The position numbers and the translations under genes are program-made. Positions 7,291-14,525 of a stretch of DNA of 37,246 nt are shown piece after piece. Every line of letters begins with the position of its first letter. The stretch's first letter is position 1. This stretch comes from an uncultured Erysipelotrichaceae bacterium (GTDB lineage Bacteria; Bacillota_I; Bacilli_A; RF39; UBA660). Below the pieces are notes generated by a model. That model searched no databases and was not told the origin of the DNA. It saw nothing but the letters and a program-made list of their open reading frames with translations. The DNA lies in contig CADBRL010000029.1 in NCBI GenBank assembly GCA_902797105.1, positions 1 through 37,246 on the forward strand, read 5' to 3'.

Positions 7291-8967
7291 ATGGAAAATA
7301 AAAATAATATTGCCACGAAAGTTATTGCTTTAGGTGGCTTAGGTGAAGTTGGAAAAAATATGTATGTTGTTGAACATAATGATGAACTACTAATTATTGA
7401 TGCTGGAGTTATGTTTCCAGAAGATAATTTACTTGGTGTTGATTATGTTATTCAAGATATTTCATATTTAAAGAAAAATGCTGATAAAATTAAAGGTTTA
7501 TTTATAACTCATGGGCATGAAGACCATATCGGAGGTATTCCATTTTTACTTCAAGCAATTAACATACCTGTTATCTATACACCAAAAATTGCTAAAGATT
7601 TAATTGAAAAAAAACTTGTAGAACGTAATATAAAGTATGAAAATTATCAAATAATCACATCAGATTTTAATGTTAAAACTAAGTATTTTGATATTTCATT
7701 TATTAATACTACCCACTCTATACCAGATAGTTTTGCTATTGTTATAAAGACACCAAATGGTACTATTTTTGAAACTGGGGACTTTAAATTTGATTTAACT
7801 CCAGTTGGACCAATGGCCGATATTCATAAAATGGCTAAGTTTGGTTCTGAAGGTGTTACTCTACTACTTAGTGATTCAACTAATGCTTTAACAAGTGGTT
7901 ACTCCAAAAGTGAAAGTGCTGTTGATGGAACTCTTAATGATATGATTAGTAAACATCATGGTAGAGTTATTATTGCGACATTTGCATCTAATATTTATCG
8001 TATTAAACATATTGTTGAAAGTTGTAAAAAGTATGGCAGAAAAATAATTGTTTTTGGTAGAAGTATGGATAATAGTATTGAACTTGCTTTAAGCAACGGA
8101 CTTATTAATGATAAATCAATGTTTATTGATGCAAATGAAGCTAAAAGTCTAAAGAGAAATGAAATTTGTATTTTGTGTACTGGTTCTCAAGGTGAACCAC
8201 TTGCGGCCTTATCCCGTATTGCAAATGGACAACATAAACAAATATCACTACTTAATGATGATTTAGTAATATTTTCATCTAGCCCAATACCTGGTAATGC
8301 TGAAAGCATTAATAAAATTATCAACAAACTATACTTAAAAGGTGTTCGTGTATTTACTAATTCAGAATTTAGTGATGTTCATACTTCTGGGCATGCAAAA
8401 GAAGAAGAATTAAAATGGATGCTTAGAATTATTAAACCTAAATACTTTATGCCAATGCATGGAGAATATAGAATGCTAAAAAAACATACAGAAATTGGAG
8501 TAATGTGTGGAGTAAAACCAGAAAACACATTTATATGCACTAATGGTGATGTTATAGAAATATTAAATGGTGAAGTAAAAAAAGCTGGAACAGTTCAAGC
8601 CGGAGATGTTTATGTTGATGGTTCTCGTGTCGGAGATATTGGCTCTGTGGTTATTAAAGATCGTAAACTTATGAGTCAAGATGGAATACTTATTACTATT
8701 TTAAATATTAACACATTACAACGTAAACTATTGCTTAAACCTAATGTAACTGCTCGTGGATTTGTTCTTGTTAACGAAAATCAAGAATTAATGCAAAAAA
8801 TAGAAAGAAAAATTAGTGAAATAGCAAATAATGCTTTAAGTAAAGCTCCATATAGTTATATAGATTTAAAAAATCAAATTATATTAGAATTACTTCCATT
8901 TATTAATAATTTAACTGGTAGAAAACCTATTATATTACCCGTTATTATGGAAGTAAATCAAGCATAG
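7291..8967 (+). CDS. rnjA: Ribonuclease J
   Basis: A metallo-beta-lactamase/beta-CASP ribonuclease of 558 residues with 5' exonuclease and endonuclease activity, central to mRNA decay and 16S rRNA maturation in Firmicutes. The zinc motif HGHEDH is at about residues 74-79, followed by the motif III region NTTHSIPDS and motif IV ETGDFKFD. The beta-CASP region spans roughly 210-370, with SGHA near residue 367 and PMHGEYRML after it. The length and C-terminal domain match RNase J1. The ribosome-binding site is AGAAGG, 10 nt upstream of the ATG. It is monocistronic and ends at the bidirectional terminator shared with the convergent glycosyltransferase. Confidence 0.94.
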   Translation: MENKNNIATKVIALGGLGEVGKNMYVVEHNDELLIIDAGVMFPEDNLLGVDYVIQDISYLKKNADKIKGLFITHGHEDHIGGIPFLLQAINIPVIYTPKIAKDLIEKKLVERNIKYENYQIITSDFNVKTKYFDISFINTTHSIPDSFAIVIKTPNGTIFETGDFKFDLTPVGPMADIHKMAKFGSEGVTLLLSDSTNALTSGYSKSESAVDGTLNDMISKHHGRVIIATFASNIYRIKHIVESCKKYGRKIIVFGRSMDNSIELALSNGLINDKSMFIDANEAKSLKRNEICILCTGSQGEPLAALSRIANGQHKQISLLNDDLVIFSSSPIPGNAESINKIINKLYLKGVRVFTNSEFSDVHTSGHAKEEELKWMLRIIKPKYFMPMHGEYRMLKKHTEIGVMCGVKPENTFICTNGDVIEILNGEVKKAGTVQAGDVYVDGSRVGDIGSVVIKDRKLMSQDGILITILNINTLQRKLLLKPNVTARGFVLVNENQELMQKIERKISEIANNALSKAPYSYIDLKNQIILELLPFINNLTGRKPIILPVIMEVNQA

Positions 8968-9002
8968 AAAAAGAAAATTAGCTCATCTAATTTTCTTTTT
9001 TT
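8968..9002. terminator. Bidirectional terminator, rnjA and glycosyltransferase
   Basis: AAAAAGAAAATTAG (8968-8981) pairs with CTAATTTTCTTTTT (8987-9000) around CTCAT, with T-rich tails in both directions. The glycosyltransferase stop codon lies inside the second arm. Confidence 0.85.
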
Positions 9003-9970
9003 GTACTAAATTTTATTAAAAATAAACTTAGAATAAACATTATGATATCTATTATTACTTTGATTAGTATTATATGTGATTTAACTAAAGATAAAATAAT
9101 AGCACTTACTACATAATCAATTATTACATATTTTAAATTTACATGATTATTAAATATCATTTTTATTATACATGATACAATTTTACATAATAATAAGAAT
9201 AATGGTATTACATAAAATGCACTATTTATATCATAAACTTTAGCAAATATAACTGTTTCTATAATATAAGCAAGTAATGTAAATAGTATATATGATGCAA
9301 ATAAACGATATACTCTGATTGAATCTTTAACAGGATTAAAATGACTTGTTTCATTATCATTAATATAAATTGTTTCAATTACTACTTCTTTTATAGGTAT
9401 ATTTTTTAGTTTTGTTTCTATTAAGACATTTGTTTCGTACTCATATCTTTCTCCGGATACCGCAATTAACTTTTTTGCAATATCCAAACTCATTGCTCTA
9501 AGTCCTGTCTGCGTATCACTTACCTTTTGACCTACGAAAGAATATAAAACATTTCTAGTTATAACATTGCCAAATTTTGAACGTGTTGGAACATTTTTAT
9601 CTGAGAAATCTCTGACACCAAGAACTAAACTATCCATATTTTTCTTAGCAACATCACCACATTTTTTAATATCTTTAACACTATGTTGGCCATCACAATC
9701 TGCTGTTACTATAACTTTGGCATCTGGATAATTATTTAAAATATAGTTTATACCATTTTTTAAACCTCTTCCTTTACCTAAGTTAACATTATGTTTTACT
9801 ACTGGATATTTCTTAGCTAACTTCTTCATGTATTTATCATGTTTTTCACTGCATCCATCATTTATGAATACAACATTTTCAAACTTTTTAATTAACTTTT
9901 CTAAAAATGTATCCATTATCTCTTCATTCGGATCATATACTGGTATTAATACCACGATATCTTTATTCAT
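8987..9970 (-). CDS. GT2 glycosyltransferase with C-terminal GtrA-like membrane domain
   Basis: The first 220 or so residues form a family 2 glycosyltransferase domain of the dolichol/polyprenyl-phosphate sugar synthase type. They contain VVLIPVYDPNEE at the start, INDGCS, the metal-binding ADCDGQH (about residue 91), and SDTQTGLRAM in the acceptor region. The last 100 residues hold about four membrane segments in the layout of GtrA-like domains. The family transfers a sugar to undecaprenyl phosphate so it can be flipped and used to decorate wall polymers. The ATG is 1 nt after the stop of the preceding membrane-anchored protein, giving a tight three-gene operon with the phosphodiester glycosidase. 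The specific sugar cannot be read from sequence. Confidence 0.85.
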   Translation of the reverse strand: MNKDIVVLIPVYDPNEEIMDTFLEKLIKKFENVVFINDGCSEKHDKYMKKLAKKYPVVKHNVNLGKGRGLKNGINYILNNYPDAKVIVTADCDGQHSVKDIKKCGDVAKKNMDSLVLGVRDFSDKNVPTRSKFGNVITRNVLYSFVGQKVSDTQTGLRAMSLDIAKKLIAVSGERYEYETNVLIETKLKNIPIKEVVIETIYINDNETSHFNPVKDSIRVYRLFASYILFTLLAYIIETVIFAKVYDINSAFYVIPLFLLLCKIVSCIIKMIFNNHVNLKYVIIDYVVSAIILSLVKSHIILIKVIIDIIMFILSLFLIKFSTKKEN

Positions 9971-9971
9971 A

Positions 9972-11060
9972 TTATTCCCCTGCCTTTATATTTACCACTT
10001 TCCACGTATTATTATCTTTTATAAAATATATATAATCATGCATTGTATCTATTTGCTCTTTTCCATTTACTACCATGTGTTTATCAAGATATACTTCACA
10101 AGAAAAGGCATTCTTACTATAAACAGTAAAGTTACTTAACTTTTCATTTGTAAATGGTGGATTTTTTAATGTATGTCTACTTGTAAACATAATATCTATA
10201 TTATGAGCCCAGTTGTAAGCTCTACGATTCATTTCTGTTCCATCTATAAAATATGTTTTAATTGTATTATAACCATGAGATAAACCACTTAAATCATTTG
10301 TTAAAAATAAACTCCATTTGTGAGCAAAATCCCAGATGTCTACTTCACTACTTAGATATTCTTTAGCTTCATCATAAGTATCAAATGATAAATAATTTTT
10401 ATCTGCTTTGTATGCAAATTTATTTTTCTTTAAACTTACATCTTTTCCATACTCATTTGTTACCTTTACATCTACTTCTTTTGTTAAATTATTTACTTCA
10501 TAAGTTACTATATAAGGCATTGAGTCATTTTGATACATATAATCTAAATTTTTATATTCTTCCTTTTTAACTGGATTTTCAGCCTTTTTTCCATCTATAC
10601 TAACTTCATATGTTGATGGCACTGTTATATCATAATAGATTAATCCTCTTTCTAAATGTGGTGTTATATTAGTTATATCTCTAAGTTCATAACTAAACAT
10701 TCCAAGTTTTGTTTCAGTTTTTAAATATTTTGTTTCAACATCAAATAAAACTCTTTCATTTAATTCTACTTCAAAATTATTTTCATCTTTTTTGATAACT
10801 TTGATATCTTTATCATTTATTTGTTTTTTATATTCATCTAAAAGATTTTCATTTTGATTATTATCTTTTAAATAACCTTTTAATGTGTCATCATCTAACT
10901 TAGCTATGGTAGATTTTATAAATGTTGTTGTTTGATTTTTTTCATATGTTTTTAAAGTTACAAATATATAAATTACGAAGACAACACATAAAATTGATGC
11001 AATAATTGTATATATTAATAAACTTTTTTTAAATAATGATTTTCTTCTTGATTTTGCCAT
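9972..11060 (-). CDS. Membrane-anchored extracytoplasmic protein, function unknown
   Basis: A protein of 362 residues with a basic N-terminus (AKSRRKSLFKKS), a single membrane segment (about 13-33) and a long external part. The external region has a small beta-rich section containing a TYEVSIDGKKAENP stretch, as seen in TcaA-like envelope proteins. The C-terminal part (about 245-362) ends with YIYFIKDNNTWKVVNIKAGE, the pattern of an NTF2-like or TcaA C-terminal domain. I do not recognise the family with certainty. It sits between the glycosidase and the glycosyltransferase with 1-nt gaps on both sides, which suggests a shared job at the cell surface. Confidence 0.75.
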   Translation of the reverse strand: MAKSRRKSLFKKSLLIYTIIASILCVVFVIYIFVTLKTYEKNQTTTFIKSTIAKLDDDTLKGYLKDNNQNENLLDEYKKQINDKDIKVIKKDENNFEVELNERVLFDVETKYLKTETKLGMFSYELRDITNITPHLERGLIYYDITVPSTYEVSIDGKKAENPVKKEEYKNLDYMYQNDSMPYIVTYEVNNLTKEVDVKVTNEYGKDVSLKKNKFAYKADKNYLSFDTYDEAKEYLSSEVDIWDFAHKWSLFLTNDLSGLSHGYNTIKTYFIDGTEMNRRAYNWAHNIDIMFTSRHTLKNPPFTNEKLSNFTVYSKNAFSCEVYLDKHMVVNGKEQIDTMHDYIYFIKDNNTWKVVNIKAGE

Positions 11061-11061
11061 A

Positions 11062-12096
11062 TTAATTATCCTTTACTACGAATGCTGTTGGTAATCTCCA
11101 TGATGAATTTGAATAGTAGAATGTTACACTAGTCATTAAATATTCTTTATTATAATACATTGATGATGAACTTCCGCCATCTAAGTTTGCTGCATTTACA
11201 GCACCATATTCCGCCATTATTTCAATTAAGTCAGATGCTGTTGCACCTAGATGACCATTTTTACCCCTTCCATCTGTTACAAGTATAAGTACACTTCCAT
11301 CTTTTCTTTGACCTATCGCTGTTCTGGGATTTGCACCACTACCCATTCCATTTAATTCTCTTTTTTCACCATTAATTATTAACTTAACAAAGTGATTATT
11401 TTTATCTGATGCTTCTTCTTGGAAAGATATTGCATCTCTGATTTTTTCTTCTTTTAACATTTTTTCAACTGCTGCTTTATTCATACCTTCCAAATTTATA
11501 ATACGAAGAAGATTATTTTCATCAAAACCAATTAGGTATAAACCTGAAAGTCCTAAACTTATATCTTGAACTTCACCATTACTAACAGTTACACCATAAG
11601 GTCTTCCACCTTTATTACCACTTGAATAGTAAATACCCCCATTTACACCAGCAATAGCACCTGCATCATCAACTAATACTCCAAGTTCTTTACCATATTC
11701 GCTCCATGGATATGTTGTTGCTAAACTAATTTTTGATGGGTCATTAACTATCATCATTGTTCCTTCAAAGTTATTACCACTAACTTTTTTTATTTCTATT
11801 AATTCTTTTTCTTTGTTAACTTCAGTATTAATTAAGTCAGTATCCACTTCGGCATCCATATCTTGAAGTGAATTTTTATCTACGATTTCTTGTAATTCTT
11901 CTTTGCTTAAAAAGACATTAGCTAAGAATTTTAATTGTCCAGTTTCAAGAATTGTTGTGGCAAATAATTCTTTTGCACTTTCACTTGGGCCATGACATAT
12001 CAAAGTTATTGTTAAAATTAATGCTACTAAAATCATACCCACCGTTACTCCCAAAAATGCTGCTATTTTACCTGTTACACTCAATGCTTTTTTCAT
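11062..12096 (-). CDS. Phosphodiester glycosidase (NAGPA domain) family protein
   Basis: A protein of 344 residues with an N-terminal membrane segment (about 8-32) that would place the rest outside the cell. The domain matches the NAGPA family (named for the human enzyme that uncovers mannose-6-phosphate): GVNGGIYYSSG (about 150), NPRTAIGQRKDGSVLILVTDGR (split around 253-274) and NAANLDGGSSSSMYY near 305. Bacterial members hydrolyse sugar-phosphodiesters or exopolysaccharide and wall-polymer linkages; the substrate here is unknown. It is first in the operon with the membrane-anchored protein and the GT2 enzyme. An AAGGAG ribosome-binding site lies 13 nt from the ATG, longer than usual. Confidence 0.85.
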   Translation of the reverse strand: MKKALSVTGKIAAFLGVTVGMILVALILTITLICHGPSESAKELFATTILETGQLKFLANVFLSKEELQEIVDKNSLQDMDAEVDTDLINTEVNKEKELIEIKKVSGNNFEGTMMIVNDPSKISLATTYPWSEYGKELGVLVDDAGAIAGVNGGIYYSSGNKGGRPYGVTVSNGEVQDISLGLSGLYLIGFDENNLLRIINLEGMNKAAVEKMLKEEKIRDAISFQEEASDKNNHFVKLIINGEKRELNGMGSGANPRTAIGQRKDGSVLILVTDGRGKNGHLGATASDLIEIMAEYGAVNAANLDGGSSSSMYYNKEYLMTSVTFYYSNSSWRLPTAFVVKDN

Positions 12097-12177
12097 AATT
12101 TACTTCTTACTCCTTAATATTTTCTTATGTATTAATAATATCATAAAACACTTAAATAATAAAGCATTTTTGCATAG

Positions 12178-12207
12178 AAAAAGAAGAAACTTATTTAGCC
12201 TCTTCTT
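12178..12207 (-). terminator. Probable terminator of rny
   Basis: AAGAAGA and TCTTCTT pair around a 13-nt loop, with a short T-run on the minus strand. It overlaps the end of rny. Confidence 0.5.
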
Positions 12208-13744
12208 GTACTCTTGTTTCTCTAATAACAGTTATCTTTATTGTACCAGGATATTGCATTTCATTTTCAATTTTTTCTTTAATATCCCTTGCCATTTTAT
12301 AACTTTTAGCATCATCAACTTCTTGAGGTTTTACAATAACACGTAGTTCTCTTCCAGCTTGCATTGCAAATGTCTTTTCAACACCTTCATAAGAGTTTCC
12401 AATTTCTTCAAGTTGTTCAAGTCGTTTAATGTAATTTTCTAATGAATCATTTCTAGCACCAGGTCTTGCTGCTGATAGTGTATCTGCAATTGCCACTAAA
12501 ACGGCAATTGTTGATTTAGCTTCAGTATCACCATGATGTGAAGCAATAGCGTCTAGTACAACTTCTGGTTCATGATGTCTTTTAGCAAACTCAAGACCAA
12601 TTTCCACATGGCTTCCTTCAACTTCAAAGTCAATAGCTTTACCTATGTCATGTAAAAGTCCTGCTCTTTTGGCAAGAGTTACATTCTCACCAAGTTCTGA
12701 TGCCATAAGTCCGCAAAGGTTTGCAACCTCAATTGAATGTTTTAAAGCATTTTGCCCATAACTTGTTCTAAAATTTAATTTACCTATTAATGTAACAAGT
12801 TCAGGATCCATTTTTGTAATTCCTAAATCATTAATTGTTTGATTACCAATTTGAATTATTCTAGCATTTACATCTTTAACTGTTTTGTCATATACTTCTT
12901 CAATACGTCCTGGATGTATTCTACCATCCTTAATTAAAGTTTCAATTGTAATTCTAGCTATTTCTCTTCGAAGTGGGTCAAATGATGATAAACTAATAGC
13001 TTCTGGCGTATCATCAATTATTAAATCAACACCTGTTACAGATTCAATTGTTCTAATATTTCTTCCTTCACGTCCAATTAATCTTCCCTTCATATCATCA
13101 TTTGGCAAATCAATTGTACTTACTGTTTGATTACCAACAACATCATCAGCATATCTTTCCATACTACTAACAATTAATTGTTTAGCAATTTCATGAGCTT
13201 CTAACTTAGCTTTTGCTTCTTCTTCTTTGATATAATTAGTAATTTCTAATTCCATATCATTTTCTACACGTTCCATAATTACTTTACGTGCTTTTTCTTT
13301 GCTATATCCAGCAATTTTTTCAAGTTGCGCTATTTCTTCTTTCATTAGCGCATCCATTTTGTCCTCTTTTTCTTGTAATTTTTTTTGTTTTGCTAATAAA
13401 TCATTTTCTTTTTCTTGCAGAGAATTATCTCTGTTTTGAAGCATTTCTTCTCTTTTATCAAGATTATTTTCTCTTGTTAAAAGACGGTCTTCAGATTGTA
13501 AAATTTCTGCTTTTCTTTGTTTTATTTCTGCATCTGTTTCTTGTTTAAGACGATATGATTCTTGCTTTAATTCAAGTAAAGCATCTCTCTTGTTTTTTTC
13601 TGCTTCTTTCTTAGCACCTTCGATTATATTATTAGCATTTTTCATAGTTCTTGAAGCTTTATTCGAAAGAATAAAATAAAGTACTCCACAACCAATAAGA
13701 ATTCCAACAATAAGGGATAAAATGGCGAATAATAAATTATCCAT
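12191..13744 (-). CDS. rny: Ribonuclease Y
   Basis: A membrane-bound endoribonuclease of 517 residues that initiates mRNA decay. Residues 5-26 form the membrane anchor. Residues 30 to about 190 are a long charged coiled coil rich in Lys, Glu and Gln. The KH domain (about 208-275) contains GRLIGREGRNIRTIE. The HD domain carries the catalytic pair H365-D366 in LLHDIGKAIDFE. The length matches the family (about 520). A CGGAGG ribosome-binding site precedes the ATG. With rnjA and rnr in the same window, three of the main RNA-decay nucleases are encoded here, in separate units. Confidence 0.97.
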   Translation of the reverse strand: MDNLLFAILSLIVGILIGCGVLYFILSNKASRTMKNANNIIEGAKKEAEKNKRDALLELKQESYRLKQETDAEIKQRKAEILQSEDRLLTRENNLDKREEMLQNRDNSLQEKENDLLAKQKKLQEKEDKMDALMKEEIAQLEKIAGYSKEKARKVIMERVENDMELEITNYIKEEEAKAKLEAHEIAKQLIVSSMERYADDVVGNQTVSTIDLPNDDMKGRLIGREGRNIRTIESVTGVDLIIDDTPEAISLSSFDPLRREIARITIETLIKDGRIHPGRIEEVYDKTVKDVNARIIQIGNQTINDLGITKMDPELVTLIGKLNFRTSYGQNALKHSIEVANLCGLMASELGENVTLAKRAGLLHDIGKAIDFEVEGSHVEIGLEFAKRHHEPEVVLDAIASHHGDTEAKSTIAVLVAIADTLSAARPGARNDSLENYIKRLEQLEEIGNSYEGVEKTFAMQAGRELRVIVKPQEVDDAKSYKMARDIKEKIENEMQYPGTIKITVIRETRVQEEAK

Positions 13745-13800
13745 TTCAATCCTCCGTTTTTCTATAGAATATATTTTTAAATTTATATCTCTATAAATCT

Positions 13801-13829
13801 ATTATAAAGGTAATTTAATAAATAATCAA
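13801..13829 (-). promoter_or_regulatory. Promoter of rny
   Basis: Minus strand -35 TTGATT (13829-13824), 17-nt spacer, -10 TATAAT (13806-13801), about 57 nt before the rny start. Confidence 0.75.
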
Positions 13830-13850
13830 GAGCAAATTGATTAAACACAC

Positions 13851-14264
13851 TTATCTTTTTCTAACAATTTCACTTGGTATTTTAAGCATTATTTTTCCTT
13901 CTTTTATTAATAATAAACAAAGTAATTGATTGGATAAATTAATTAATTTTTTGCATTCATTATTTATTTCTTCTAAACTATGTTTATCATTTATTTTTTG
14001 ACTTTTTAAAGATAAACTAATAACTTCTGAATTAATTAAATTTCGTTTTTTTAATATTGCTTCAAATGATTTATTAATAAATTCATCATAATCTAACACA
14101 AAGCTAGCTTCTTTTACTTTATTTTTAATTTCATCACCTTCTATTTCAACAAAATCTATACCTAAAGTAACATCTATATAATAACTAACATCAAATGGTT
14201 TACCAAATATTAAACCTAAATCTCTTTTCTGTACACATACCTTATTATCTCTTATAATTTTCAA
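13851..14264 (-). CDS. Hypothetical protein, 137 residues
   Basis: I do not recognise this protein. It appears soluble, with no signal peptide or membrane helix. It reads as a beta-rich N-terminal half (IIRDNKVCVQ, DVTLGIDFVEIEGDE) and a helical C-terminal half (HSLEEINNECKKLINLSNQLL). The start is a TTG at 14264 with a strong AAGGGTGA ribosome-binding site 5 nt upstream; no ATG is better placed. A -10-like TATAAT at 14293-14288 without a good -35 lies between the nrdD terminator and the gene, so it is probably transcribed separately. It precedes rny by about 107 nt. Confidence 0.65.
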   Translation of the reverse strand: MKIIRDNKVCVQKRDLGLIFGKPFDVSYYIDVTLGIDFVEIEGDEIKNKVKEASFVLDYDEFINKSFEAILKKRNLINSEVISLSLKSQKINDKHSLEEINNECKKLINLSNQLLCLLLIKEGKIMLKIPSEIVRKR

Positions 14265-14306
14265 CTAAATCACCCTTGTAAACAACTATTATACCTTGAT
14301 TATATG

Positions 14307-14330
14307 AAAAAAGCTAGCTTTTTAGCTAAC
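14307..14330 (-). terminator. Terminator of the nrdD unit
   Basis: GTTAGCT pairs with AGCTAGC (7 pairs, one wobble) around AAAA and is followed by T6 on the minus strand. It begins just after the stop of the 60-residue gene. Confidence 0.88.
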
Positions 14331-14331
14331 T

Positions 14332-14514
14332 TTATTTACTACAAGAGCAAGTTTTAAAAGTATGTTTTACTCTATCATGTTCTTCGGCTTTTTTACCATT
14401 ATTGAAACGTTCTACTGTACCTACTAAATATCCTGTAATTCTTCTAATTCTTTCGAATTCTACTCCTTCGCCTGTTACTTTTTTTGATTTTACTTCTTCT
14501 TCAATTTTTTCCAT
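14332..14514 (-). CDS. Separate glycyl-radical segment of anaerobic ribonucleotide reductase
   Basis: This 60-residue protein corresponds to the extreme C-terminus of NrdD. RRITGYLVGTVERFNNGK and DRVKH align with the end of E. coli NrdD (RRVCGYLGSPDARPFNAGK and RRVKH), in which Gly681 carries the radical. The equivalent here is Gly28, followed by 32 residues (31 in E. coli). It has its own AGGAGA ribosome-binding site and ATG, 11 nt after the stop of the large nrdD ORF, so it is a true second cistron and not a read error. It ends in TCSCSK, with an extra CxC. It presumably docks into the large subunit to complete the active site. The activase NrdG is not in this window. Confidence 0.88.
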   Translation of the reverse strand: MEKIEEEVKSKKVTGEGVEFERIRRITGYLVGTVERFNNGKKAEEHDRVKHTFKTCSCSK

Positions 14515-14525
14515 ACTACTTCTCC

